Below are positions 1 through 6,719 of a stretch of 8,132 nt of DNA, one piece after another. Positions within the stretch are counted from its first letter, which is position 1. Each line of letters begins with the position of its first letter. Origin of the DNA: Clostridia bacterium (GTDB lineage Bacteria > Bacillota_A > Clostridia > Oscillospirales > CAG-272); contig JAFQPF010000230.1 in the NCBI GenBank assembly GCA_017411885.1, positions 1-8,132 on the forward strand, in the 5' to 3' direction. The position numbers and the translations under genes are program-made. A model generated the notes under the pieces. The model did no database searches, was not told the origin of the DNA, and saw only the letters and a list, made by a program, of their open reading frames with translations.

Positions 1-778
1 CCTTTGCAGCAGCTTCTTCAGCAGCCTTATCAACTACAGGAGTAGTTGTTGTAGTGCCTGTTGTCTTATAATCGAATGCCTTTGCAGCTTCTTCTGTTTC
101 AAAGAAACCGAAGCCAGCTATGTAGCAAGCTGCGTCAGGGTTTTCGTTACCTTCGAACATCTGGAGTCTGAACTGACGAACTGTGTTTTCATTCCAAGCA
201 GTACCGTCTTCGAAGATCATGTCGGAAAGGTTAACGATAACTTCCTGCCATTCGCCACCGCCGTTAACGATGTCAAATGTCTTGAATGCGCTCTTAAGAA
301 CAGATGCGCCGAGGGGAGCAACGTCCTTGGAAGCGTGGAACTTGATGTAGGACATAGCGTCAGCTGCATCATTGTAAGCATACTTGATCTTGAGCCAGCT
401 GTTCTTTGTAGCGTCAAGAGAAGGCATGTAGTATTCTGCATTCCACTGATAGTAGTTGAAGTCCATCATAGGAACGAGAGTTGTTCCTTCGGGGTCGATA
501 GAAACCTTAACGCACTCTACGCCGTTGTAGGTTGTTCTCTCGAAGAGACAGCCGGTCCAGTGCTCGTACTGACCGTCGATGGGGTTCCAAACGTCAGGCT
601 GTACGAATGCGCCGTGATACTTTGTACCTTCGTCGCCGGGGTACATAATGTCGTCAGCAGACCAGGTTGTACGTCCGCCCGGAAGAGCAGCGTCATAGCC
701 AGCTGCGCTAGCGATGATAGAAGCAGATGTAATGATCATTGCAAGAACGAGAACAAATGCTAAAATTTTGTTTTTCAT
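1..778 (-). CDS. Secreted protein with probable beta-sandwich domain, 3' part missing
   Basis: The frame is open from ATG 778 to the left edge (259 codons), so the C-terminus is missing. Residues 1-26 form a signal peptide: MKNK, a hydrophobic core, then an ASA cleavage site before Ala-Gly. Residues about 30-236 are rich in Trp, Tyr and Asp and look like a beta-sandwich, carbohydrate-binding-type module, ending in a GFGFFETEEAAKAF segment. No catalytic motif is visible. Residues 239-247 are a Thr-rich linker (TTGTTTTTP) followed by an Ala/Glu/Lys-rich stretch, which suggests a second domain or wall-spanning part outside the window. The start is fixed by AAAGGAG (788-794) nine bases upstream. 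Codon choice is strongly biased (AAG, GTT, GAC, AAC preferred), suggesting high expression. The family is not recognised. A surface or polysaccharide-binding role is inferred from the signal peptide and composition only. Confidence 0.85.
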   Translation of the reverse strand, partial: MKNKILAFVLVLAMIITSASIIASAAGYDAALPGGRTTWSADDIMYPGDEGTKYHGAFVQPDVWNPIDGQYEHWTGCLFERTTYNGVECVKVSIDPEGTTLVPMMDFNYYQWNAEYYMPSLDATKNSWLKIKYAYNDAADAMSYIKFHASKDVAPLGASVLKSAFKTFDIVNGGGEWQEVIVNLSDMIFEDGTAWNENTVRQFRLQMFEGNENPDAACYIAGFGFFETEEAAKAFDYKTTGTTTTTPVVDKAAEEAAAK

Positions 779-787
779 GGTGAAAAA

Positions 788-794
788 CTCCTTT
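788..794 (-). promoter_or_regulatory. Ribosome binding site of the secreted-protein gene
   Basis: AAAGGAG on the minus strand lies nine bases before ATG 778. It is a strong Shine-Dalgarno sequence and fixes the start of the secreted protein, whose frame runs off the left edge. Confidence 0.8.
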
Positions 795-808
795 CAAATT
801 TTTTGTTG

Positions 809-825
809 CGGTACTTGCTGTACCG
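809..825 (-). promoter_or_regulatory. Leader hairpin of the secreted-protein gene
   Basis: A perfect 6-bp stem (CGGTAC/GTACCG) closes a 5-nt loop. It lies between the predicted transcription start (about 829) and the ribosome site (788-794). It has no T-tract, so it is not a terminator. A stem near the 5' end of an mRNA often protects it from RNases, which would fit a highly expressed gene; this role is inference. Confidence 0.5.
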
Positions 826-835
826 ATACACCACC

Positions 836-866
836 ATTATACCACACAAGGTATACCTTTTGTCAA
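836..866 (-). promoter_or_regulatory. Promoter of the secreted-protein gene with dyad in a 19-bp spacer
   Basis: On the minus strand there is a perfect -35 box TTGACA (861-866) and a perfect -10 box TATAAT (836-841), the latter with an extended TG element (TGG before TATAAT). The spacer (842-860) is 19 bp rather than 17. It contains the perfect palindrome AAGGTATACCTT (848-859), which extends to 844-863 with one mismatched pair. The A/T-rich stretch at 867-910 could act as an UP element. Predicted transcription start is near 829, giving a leader of about 50 nt. Confidence 0.7.
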
Positions 867-965
867 TAGTTTTTCCAAAATTGTATATTTTTTTGTTTAG
901 GTTTACAAAAAAACAAAATATTTATGTGCATATCAACGACTGGTACAAGACCGGTTATAAAAAAG

Positions 966-1005
966 AAAATACCGTCCCGGCGGGTACGTGCCGGGACGGT
1001 ATTTT
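966..1005. terminator. Strong bidirectional intrinsic terminator
   Basis: Fifteen perfectly paired bases (966-980 with 991-1005), plus a possible C981-G990 pair, enclose a short loop. The core is GC-rich (ACCGTCCCGG/CCGGGACGGT). A-runs precede and T-runs follow the stem, so it works in both directions. It overlaps the stop codon of the DUF378 gene (1006-1008) and so ends that transcript on the minus strand. It also insulates the promoter of the secreted-protein gene downstream. Confidence 0.9.
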
Positions 1006-1215
1006 TTAGTCTCTTGATACGACTTCGTTTCTTTCCCTGAACAAGAGAGAGATACACCAGATACCGCACAGTCCGACCACCGTATAAATGATACGGCTGA
1101 GCGTCGCGCCCTGTCCTCCGCCTATCCAGGCAACAAGGTCAAAGCCGAAAAGTCCGATGCTTCCCCAGTTAAGCGCACCGATAATGGTTACGATCAAAGC
1201 GATTCTGTCGAGCAT
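1006..1215 (-). CDS. DUF378 family small membrane protein
   Basis: This 69-residue protein matches the DUF378 (YuzA-like) family in length and pattern. It opens with MLDRIALIVTIIGALNWG (the family's N-terminal signature, residues 1-18), then GLFGFDLVAW, a Gly-rich turn (GGGQG, 32-36), and a second hydrophobic helix SRIIYTVVGLCGIW (40-53). Two membrane spans are predicted, about 4-28 and 40-58, with a short charged tail. The molecular function of DUF378 is not known; it sits in the cytoplasmic membrane. The start ATG 1215 is supported by an AAGGAGCT site at 1226-1232. It is transcribed away from the solute-binding protein gene and ends in the terminator at 966-1005. Family assignment is from recognised motifs. 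Confidence 0.9.
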   Translation of the reverse strand: MLDRIALIVTIIGALNWGSIGLFGFDLVAWIGGGQGATLSRIIYTVVGLCGIWCISLLFRERNEVVSRD

Positions 1216-1276
1216 AATTTTACCAGCTCCTTTTTATTTTTCCACACCGTGCTGACTTTTGGCGTGGTTTACGTTT

Positions 1277-1285
1277 ATTATCCCA
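1277..1285 (-). promoter_or_regulatory. Possible extended -10 element of the DUF378 gene
   Basis: The minus strand reads TGGGATAAT, a GATAAT -10 box with a TGn extension, about 60 bp upstream of the DUF378 start. No convincing -35 box lies 17 bp upstream (GGAATA at 1300-1305), so the assignment is weak, although extended -10 promoters can tolerate a poor -35. Confidence 0.3.
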
Positions 1286-1340
1286 CGTTTTTCGCGTTTT
1301 ATTCCATTTAAGGCAAAATCGCTTTGCTTTTTATTTGCTA

Positions 1341-1369
1341 TTGACTAATTCTTTTTTTGGAGTTATAAT
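1341..1369 (+). promoter_or_regulatory. Sigma-A promoter of the solute-binding lipoprotein gene
   Basis: TTGACT (1341-1346) and TATAAT (1364-1369) are separated by exactly 17 bp, a near-consensus housekeeping promoter. Predicted transcription start is about 1376, only some 23 nt before the ATG at 1399. This makes the upstream in-frame GTG at 1378 unlikely as the start, since it would sit at the very 5' end of the transcript. Confidence 0.75.
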
Positions 1370-1398
1370 TGTAACAAGTGACACGAAAGGATCAAGCG

Positions 1399-2829
1399 AT
1401 GAGAATTTTTGCATTAAAGAGGGCTTTCGCCTTTCTTTCATTTTTAATTATATTGCTTTCGGCGGCTTCCTGCGCCGGGGCAGGCGTAACCGACAGCACG
1501 GATACGCTTACAGACACGGACAAGGAAGCTTTGGAGGACGTATTGCCTGCGCCCACCGAAATTTCCGACAGAGCGATCGAAGCTATAATCGACACCGACT
1601 TTGGCGGCGGCGACGTTATTATCGCTACCTCCAACGACAGGACACTTCTCCCGGAGGACACCGCAAATACAGTCAACCGCAAGCGTTACGAGCGTCTGAA
1701 TATGCTTGAAAACAAGTTCAATTTCAAATTCGTAAAGCGCAAGCTCACCGACGCGGCGATCTACACAGGTGCGCGCAACGCTCACAACGCGGAGCTTTAC
1801 TATGCCGATCTCGTTTACACCGCACCCAACCAGCTTTACAGATACACGCAGAATTCCATCGCGGCAAACATCGCGTCTTTACCCTTTGTTACGCTTGACG
1901 CGCCCTATTTTCACAAGGCATCAATGGAAAACGCAAGTGCCGACGGTATGATATACGCGGCTATCGGCGAAGCGAATATGGACCCGGATTCTCTTGCAGG
2001 CGTATTTTTCAACAAATCGATGCTTTCGGGCATCACCGACAGCGACCTTTACAGCGAAGCATATTCGCAAAGCTGGACGCTTGAGCGTATGACAGAGCTT
2101 GCAAGGCTTGCTTCGTATGCAGACGGCAAGGCTACCGGCATTTCGGGCATTGTGACCGATCTTTCGGTCGACAACTTCATTGATAACATTTTCTTTTCGG
2201 CAAAAGGGCACAACGCATATTCCTCGGCAGGCGCGCTTCCCACCTACACTCCTTTTACAGAGGATGACCAGAAATGCGTTGACGGCATATACGAGCTGAT
2301 GTACAACAAAAGCGGCTTTGTGCGCGCAAACAACGCGCGGACTCAGTTTGCAAACGGGCGCTCACTTTTCTGCTTAAGCTCGCTTTCGCTAAAGGACGAT
2401 ATCGCCAACTCGGAGTTTGAGTGGGGAATTCTTCCGCTTCCCTTATACACGGCAGGCAAAGAATACCGCACGCTTATGGATAACGCGCTTCCCGTGACAG
2501 TAGTGCTTTCGGCGACACCCGACCTTACACGAAGCGGAATACTTCTTGAAGCGGTAAACGCCGCGATGTACGGCTATGTGAATGAGGCGTATTTCGACGA
2601 ATGTATGTACGAATCGGTGCGCGACAATGACACGCTCAATATGATCGATTACATTATAGACGGAACCGAAGCAAGCTTTGCGTATATGTTCGGTGCAGGC
2701 ATAAACAATCTTGACGACTGCACCTACTTAGCGGTACGCAACACGGTAAAGAGCGCGCGCAATCTTGAATATTACAACAAACAGGGCACGAAGATAAGCG
2801 AGCTTTTAACACAGCATTTCGACAGATAA
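1399..2829 (+). CDS. Extracellular solute-binding lipoprotein (ABC importer component)
   Basis: A 476-residue protein with a lipoprotein signal: Arg/Lys near the N-terminus, a hydrophobic core at residues 9-20, then AAS-Cys25, an acceptable lipobox although -3 is Ala rather than the usual Leu. A Thr/Asp-rich linker (residues 31-45) follows. The body resembles family 1 (sugar-type) solute-binding proteins: an early strand GGDVIIATS (70-78), VFFNKSML (202-209) corresponding to the family's YNK element, and SWTLERMTELARLA (225-238) corresponding to the conserved Trp-Thr-helix. Such proteins capture a ligand outside the membrane and deliver it to an ABC permease. No permease or ATPase gene is nearby, so the ligand is unknown and it may serve a distant transporter. 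ATG 1399 is preferred over GTG 1378 because GAAAGGA (1385-1391) sits seven bases before it and the GTG falls near the transcription start. Confidence 0.85.
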   Translation: MRIFALKRAFAFLSFLIILLSAASCAGAGVTDSTDTLTDTDKEALEDVLPAPTEISDRAIEAIIDTDFGGGDVIIATSNDRTLLPEDTANTVNRKRYERLNMLENKFNFKFVKRKLTDAAIYTGARNAHNAELYYADLVYTAPNQLYRYTQNSIAANIASLPFVTLDAPYFHKASMENASADGMIYAAIGEANMDPDSLAGVFFNKSMLSGITDSDLYSEAYSQSWTLERMTELARLASYADGKATGISGIVTDLSVDNFIDNIFFSAKGHNAYSSAGALPTYTPFTEDDQKCVDGIYELMYNKSGFVRANNARTQFANGRSLFCLSSLSLKDDIANSEFEWGILPLPLYTAGKEYRTLMDNALPVTVVLSATPDLTRSGILLEAVNAAMYGYVNEAYFDECMYESVRDNDTLNMIDYIIDGTEASFAYMFGAGINNLDDCTYLAVRNTVKSARNLEYYNKQGTKISELLTQHFDR

Positions 2830-2834
2830 AAACA

Positions 2835-2860
2835 AAAACCGAGGAGAGCTCCTCGGTTTT
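2835..2860. terminator. Bidirectional terminator between convergent units
   Basis: AAAACCGAGGA (2835-2845) pairs perfectly with its complement at 2850-2860 around a 4-nt loop. T-rich sequence follows on both strands (TTTTCTT on plus; the complement of the A-rich 2828-2838 on minus). It ends the solute-binding protein transcript from the left and the ftsE-greA operon from the right. Confidence 0.88.
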
Positions 2861-2871
2861 CTTATTTGCCA

Positions 2872-3351
2872 TTACTTATCAAGTGCGATTTCGAGTATTT
2901 CTACCTCGTAAGAGCCGTTAGGCGATTCAACCGTTACAACGTCGCCGACCTTTTTGCCCATAAGAGCCGCGCCAAGGGGAGATACGTCCGAGATCTTGCC
3001 CGCAAGTGATTCAGCCTCGTTTGAGCCTACGATCGAAAGCTCCTCTTCGTCGCCGTATTCCTTATCAACAATCTTTATCTTTGTTCCAAGTCCTACAACC
3101 TCTGTGCTGATCGTGCTTTCGTCGATAACCTTTACGTTCTTGAGTATATCCTCAAGCTCGGAAATTCTCGCTTCGACCTTTGCCTGCTCGTTCTTTGCTT
3201 CATCGTATTCACTGTTTTCCGAAAGGTCACCGAAGCCTCTCGCTACCGCGATCGCCTCCTGAACTTCCTTTCTCTTTGTACCGGTAAGATACTCAAGCTC
3301 CGCCTCGAGCTTCTTGAATCCCTCGGATGTTACTGTCATTAAGCTTGCCAT
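2872..3351 (-). CDS. greA: Transcription elongation factor GreA
   Basis: The 159-residue length is typical of GreA. The N-terminal coiled coil (about 10-75) carries the tip motif GDLSENSEYDEAK, with Asp42 and Glu45 matching the acidic residues that hold Mg2+ in the RNA polymerase secondary channel. The C-terminal FKBP-like domain (about 82-157) shows IVGSNEAES, ISDVSPLGAALMGKKVGD and YEVEILEI. GreA stimulates transcript cleavage by backtracked polymerase. Start ATG 3351 has AAAGGAG (3362-3368) ten bases upstream, overlapping the stop codon of the protease gene. The gap is 15 bp, so it is the last gene of the operon and ends just before the terminator at 2835-2860. An internal ATG (Met5) is an alternative start, but its spacing from the ribosome site is worse. 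Confidence 0.96.
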   Translation of the reverse strand: MASLMTVTSEGFKKLEAELEYLTGTKRKEVQEAIAVARGFGDLSENSEYDEAKNEQAKVEARISELEDILKNVKVIDESTISTEVVGLGTKIKIVDKEYGDEEELSIVGSNEAESLAGKISDVSPLGAALMGKKVGDVVTVESPNGSYEVEILEIALDK

Positions 3352-3366
3352 TTTTATAATTCTCCT

Positions 3367-4575
3367 TTAATTGTTTTTATCATTTGAAAATTCATTCACT
3401 GCGGCGATAAGCACAAGGTCCTCGCTTTCGTCGAGCAAAAATACCGATTTGTTTGCGATCTCCTCTGAAAGCTCTACCTTGACGTCGGGTACAAGTCCGA
3501 CCCCCTCATAGTTTTCAGATACGGGAGGTGAATACATATTCTGCGAAACGCTGACCGCGGAGCCATCGTAAAGCGGCATCATCGTTTGCATCGTTCCCTT
3601 TCCGTATGTGGTCTCACCCACAAGCTTTGCCTTATTATAATCGCGAAGCGCGCTTGCAAAAAGCTCTGCCGCGCTTGCGGTATTACCGTTTACCAGCACC
3701 ATCATAGGCATATCCACCTGTGATGCGTCGGAAACAAGCGTTTCCTCCTTACCCGCGGCGTCGTGTATACGGATTATCACACCCTCGGGCAACAGATAGT
3801 CAAGCACCTCTTTTATCGATTCGAGCTGACCACCGGGGTTATTGCGCACGTCGAAGATAAGCTTCTTGACTCCCTTACCCTCAAGCTCTCTGAGCGCCGC
3901 CTTGAACTGAAGCGGTGTGCCGTTATCAAATTCAAGTATCTGCACGACACCGATCTCGGAGTCGCCCGAATAAACGTGAGAATATACGGTGTAATCGGTT
4001 ATCTTACGGCGTTCGATCTTGAAATCCATAAGCTTTCCGTCGCGCAGCACGGTCATTTCGGCAAAGGTCTTTTCCTCGCCTCTGAGCATACTCAGCGCGC
4101 TTGAATACCCAAGCTCGGTCATAGGCTGACCGCTTACGTAAGCGATAAGATCCCCCGGCATAACTCCCGCTTCAAGCGCGGGCGAATCGGGCATAACATT
4201 TATTACCCTTATCGCAGAATATTCATAGTCGTAAATTACGTTTATACCGATACCGACAAGCTCAGCGTTGCTGTCCTTTACGATCTCGGCAAACTCGTCC
4301 TTATTATAATACGCGCCATACTTATCTCCCGTGCCCTCTACGTAGCCCTTGAGCACCGAATCCACAAGCTTTGTCTCATCTATTTCGCCGATATAGCTTG
4401 AACGGTAAAGCGCATCAACAGACGCGAGCTTATCATACAAAAGCTGAGTATCCTTAAGCTCGCTTAATACCTTTTCGTATTTGTTATTAACGCCGATATA
4501 GGTTAACTGAAAGGTGATCAGAACCGACAAAGCAATTACCACTATTGCCGCTCCGACCGATATTTTCTTATTCAA
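3367..4575 (-). CDS. ctp: S41 family C-terminal processing protease (Ctp) with PDZ domain
   Basis: A 402-residue membrane-anchored serine protease. Residues 7-25 form an N-terminal membrane span. A helical region (about 35-100) includes the family motif GTGDKYGAYY (81-90). A PDZ domain spans about 103-188, with SPALEAGVMPGDLI (131-144) as its ligand-groove signature. The S41 catalytic domain carries DVRNNPGG (242-249), catalytic Ser301 in NGNTASAAELFA, and the general base Lys326 in GETTYGKGTMQ, so the Ser-Lys dyad is intact. Ctp proteases cleave partners in the cell envelope; in Bacillus subtilis ctpB sits beside ftsEX. Here it follows an M23 hydrolase gene by 30 bp, so processing or turnover of that hydrolase is a reasonable guess. 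The start codon is TTG (4573-4575) with AAAGGA (4588-4593) 12 bases upstream. No ATG or GTG in frame would preserve the membrane anchor. Confidence 0.93.
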   Translation of the reverse strand: MNKKISVGAAIVVIALSVLITFQLTYIGVNNKYEKVLSELKDTQLLYDKLASVDALYRSSYIGEIDETKLVDSVLKGYVEGTGDKYGAYYNKDEFAEIVKDSNAELVGIGINVIYDYEYSAIRVINVMPDSPALEAGVMPGDLIAYVSGQPMTELGYSSALSMLRGEEKTFAEMTVLRDGKLMDFKIERRKITDYTVYSHVYSGDSEIGVVQILEFDNGTPLQFKAALRELEGKGVKKLIFDVRNNPGGQLESIKEVLDYLLPEGVIIRIHDAAGKEETLVSDASQVDMPMMVLVNGNTASAAELFASALRDYNKAKLVGETTYGKGTMQTMMPLYDGSAVSVSQNMYSPPVSENYEGVGLVPDVKVELSEEIANKSVFLLDESEDLVLIAAVNEFSNDKNN

Positions 4576-4605
4576 CGAACTATCGCTTCCTTTACCTGTT
4601 AGTCT

Positions 4606-5811
4606 TTATTTGGGGAAATACTTTCTCGGATTGATTATCGCGCCGTTTTCGTACATGGAGAAGTGGCAGTGATTACCCGTGGAATCTCCTGTAGAGCCCG
4701 CCTTTGCTATAACCTGCCCGCGCGCGACCTCATCTCCCACCGAAACGAGCAGCTTGCTGTTATGCGCGTAAAGCGTCGCGTATCCGCCGCCGTGGTCGAT
4801 CATTACGTAATATCCGTAGCTGTTATGCCACTGGCTCTTTACGACCGTACCCGCATTTGACGCGTATATATCTGTTCCGAACGCAACCGGAATATCAATT
4901 CCGTTATGGAACTCACGTCTTCCCGAAAGCGGGCTGTTACGCCACACACATTCGGAGGACACATAGGTATAGTTTGTCGGCACCGGCCACATAAATTCGC
5001 CGCCGATGTATTTTGTATTCTGCGCCTGAAGCTGCTTAACGTAATCGGCGATCTCCTTATCAAGCGCGTCGCGCTCTGCTTCCTTAGCCGCGAGCTGCTT
5101 TGTGAAGTCCGCCTCGCTCGCAAGAAGCCTGTTGATATAGCTTGCCGCCTCATTTGCCTGCTTTGCAAGATCGTCGCTTGCCGTCATAAGCTCGCTCTGA
5201 AGCTCAAGCTGATATGCAAGCGTTGCCTCAAAATCGCTCTTTTCCTTTTCAAGCGCCGCTTTATCGTCGGCTATAGTCGACATTATCTTATTATCGTACT
5301 CGATCATCGAGCCGATACGGTCAAGCTCAATAAAGAATTCGGAAAGTCCGACCGAGCCCAACAGCATATCAAGATAGCTGATCTCGCCCTCCTCGCGGTT
5401 TATGCGAAGTCTTTGCTTGAAGCTTGCAAGCTTTTTTTCATAAGCTTTTGCTTTGTTTTCAATTTCTACTTCTTTTCCCGCGATGTTTTCCTTAAGAGTC
5501 AGTATAAGCTGAGTGGTTACGTCGATCTGATCCTGAGTCAGCTTGATCTGATTGTCAAGGTATTTTTTGTTTGCAAGTGCCTCGTTTTTGTTTGTCTTTG
5601 TAGCGTTTATCTGACTTTTAAGTCCGTTTATCTCTTTCTTTATACTGTCAAGTCTGTTTTCAAGCTTTTTCACGTTGGCATCGGTGATACCGACATAGCT
5701 TGCCCCCGATACCGAAAAGCTTGGCAGGCTTACCCACAAAACAGAAAGAGCCAGAAGAGCACAAATAACCGCACGCAGCACTATACGTTTTGTATGTGTA
5801 TTTCTTTTCAT
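4606..5811 (-). CDS. Secreted coiled-coil M23 (LytM) peptidoglycan endopeptidase, probable FtsEX partner
   Basis: A 401-residue protein. A basic N-terminus and hydrophobic segment (11-31) form a signal peptide or anchor. Long heptad-rich coiled coils follow (about 42-140 and 178-265) and the M23 domain is at about 273-398. The metal site is complete: His302 and Asp306 in HNGIDIP, His350 in LYAH, and HCH (381-383) in TGNHCHFSMY. It should therefore cut peptide cross-links itself. This differs from E. coli EnvC, which has the same layout but a dead site and only activates amidases. The gene lies 14 bp downstream of ftsX, and FtsEX-controlled hydrolases or activators typically contact the FtsX outer loop through such coiled coils. 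The start ATG 5811 has GGAG (5816-5819) only four bases upstream, which is close but workable. Function is confident; dependence on FtsEX is inferred. Confidence 0.93.
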   Translation of the reverse strand: MKRNTHTKRIVLRAVICALLALSVLWVSLPSFSVSGASYVGITDANVKKLENRLDSIKKEINGLKSQINATKTNKNEALANKKYLDNQIKLTQDQIDVTTQLILTLKENIAGKEVEIENKAKAYEKKLASFKQRLRINREEGEISYLDMLLGSVGLSEFFIELDRIGSMIEYDNKIMSTIADDKAALEKEKSDFEATLAYQLELQSELMTASDDLAKQANEAASYINRLLASEADFTKQLAAKEAERDALDKEIADYVKQLQAQNTKYIGGEFMWPVPTNYTYVSSECVWRNSPLSGRREFHNGIDIPVAFGTDIYASNAGTVVKSQWHNSYGYYVMIDHGGGYATLYAHNSKLLVSVGDEVARGQVIAKAGSTGDSTGNHCHFSMYENGAIINPRKYFPK

Positions 5812-5825
5812 ATTACTCCGAAAAA

Positions 5826-6719
5826 TTATGCCTTAAGATATTTTTTCATTGAAATGAAGCTTCCTATCGCTCCGCAAAGCACGCCCGCAAGCACAAAGCC
5901 GAAAAGAATCGTATTGCCGACAAGCTCAAACGGACAGGTATTTATGATGCTGAAGCTTCCGACTATCGCTACCGCGATATGATTATAAATGAATATTTGC
6001 GCGAAATATGCTAAAATACTTGATACAAGTCCGATCACCACGCCCTCCAAAATAAAAGGAAGAGCAATAAACCAGCCTGTCGCACCGATATAGCGCATAA
6101 TAAGTATCTCGTCCGCACGTGCCATGACCGCAAGTCCTATCGTATTTACAATAAAGAACACGCATATGAGAACGAGCATTATTATAAACACGAGAATTAC
6201 GAAAAGTATTCCGCTTTTTATGCTTTCGATATTTCCCGCGAGGTCAAGCCTGTTATTTATCTTGGCTATCCCCTCGATCTGGTTGAGCTGATACACGAGA
6301 GTGGAAACTCCCTCGTTTGAATGATAGGGTATAACAAAGGAATCCCTTAAGGGATTATCTCCCTCAAGCACCTCCAAAAGATCTCCGTACTGTGCGTACT
6401 TGTCTGCTTCTTCTGCAAGAGCTTCTTCCTTTGATATGTAAACAATATGCTCCGCGTCCACGTTATCAAGCGCGGCTATTCTCTTACCGATCGCATCGAC
6501 CTGCTCGTCTGTTGCAGCGGAATCGACAAATACGGTTATTTCCTTTGCAAGCCCTAAGCTGTTCATATTGTAATCAACGTTTTCGTATATGAGATACGAG
6601 CTTCCGACAAGCAAAAGGCAGAGAATAAACACGATTATCGTGGGAATGGCGTAATGCTTATTGCGCCATATGCCCTTGAAGGCTTCGGTCAGGAAATATG
6701 CAAATCTGTAGCTTTTCAT
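5826..6719 (-). CDS. ftsX: Cell division ABC-like membrane protein FtsX
   Basis: A 297-residue protein with classic FtsX topology. A cytoplasmic N-terminus (SYRFAYFLTEAFKGIWRNK) precedes TM1 (about 23-44). A large extracellular domain (45-168) includes ITVFVDSAATDEQV (61-74) and the VYISKEEAL motif (93-101). TM2 (about 169-195), TM3 (216-244) and TM4 (268-290) follow. The loop after TM2 carries the family signature RADEILIMRYIGAT (201-214). FtsX pairs with FtsE and passes ATP-driven movement to peptidoglycan hydrolases outside the cell; it does not transport a substrate. Its ATG overlaps the ftsE stop codon (ATGA, 6716-6719), indicating translational coupling and balanced synthesis. Confidence 0.97.
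   Translation of the reverse strand: MKSYRFAYFLTEAFKGIWRNKHYAIPTIIVFILCLLLVGSSYLIYENVDYNMNSLGLAKEITVFVDSAATDEQVDAIGKRIAALDNVDAEHIVYISKEEALAEEADKYAQYGDLLEVLEGDNPLRDSFVIPYHSNEGVSTLVYQLNQIEGIAKINNRLDLAGNIESIKSGILFVILVFIIMLVLICVFFIVNTIGLAVMARADEILIMRYIGATGWFIALPFILEGVVIGLVSSILAYFAQIFIYNHIAVAIVGSFSIINTCPFELVGNTILFGFVLAGVLCGAIGSFISMKKYLKA

Noticed and set aside
335..763. 142-residue plus-strand ORF
   Set aside because: Antisense to the secreted-protein gene, which has a signal peptide, ribosome site and promoter.
803..1069. Two 68-residue ORFs, one on each strand, across 803-1069
   Set aside because: They run through the promoter region and the terminator stem; their similar endings come from translating the palindrome.
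1378..1398. Upstream GTG start for the solute-binding protein
   Set aside because: It falls near the predicted transcription start and places charged residues before a normal lipoprotein signal; ATG 1399 has the ribosome site.
4906..5982. 358-residue plus-strand ORF
   Set aside because: It lies antisense to the M23 gene and the end of ftsX, is rich in Cys, Leu and Phe, and shows no domain; a shadow of coding bias.
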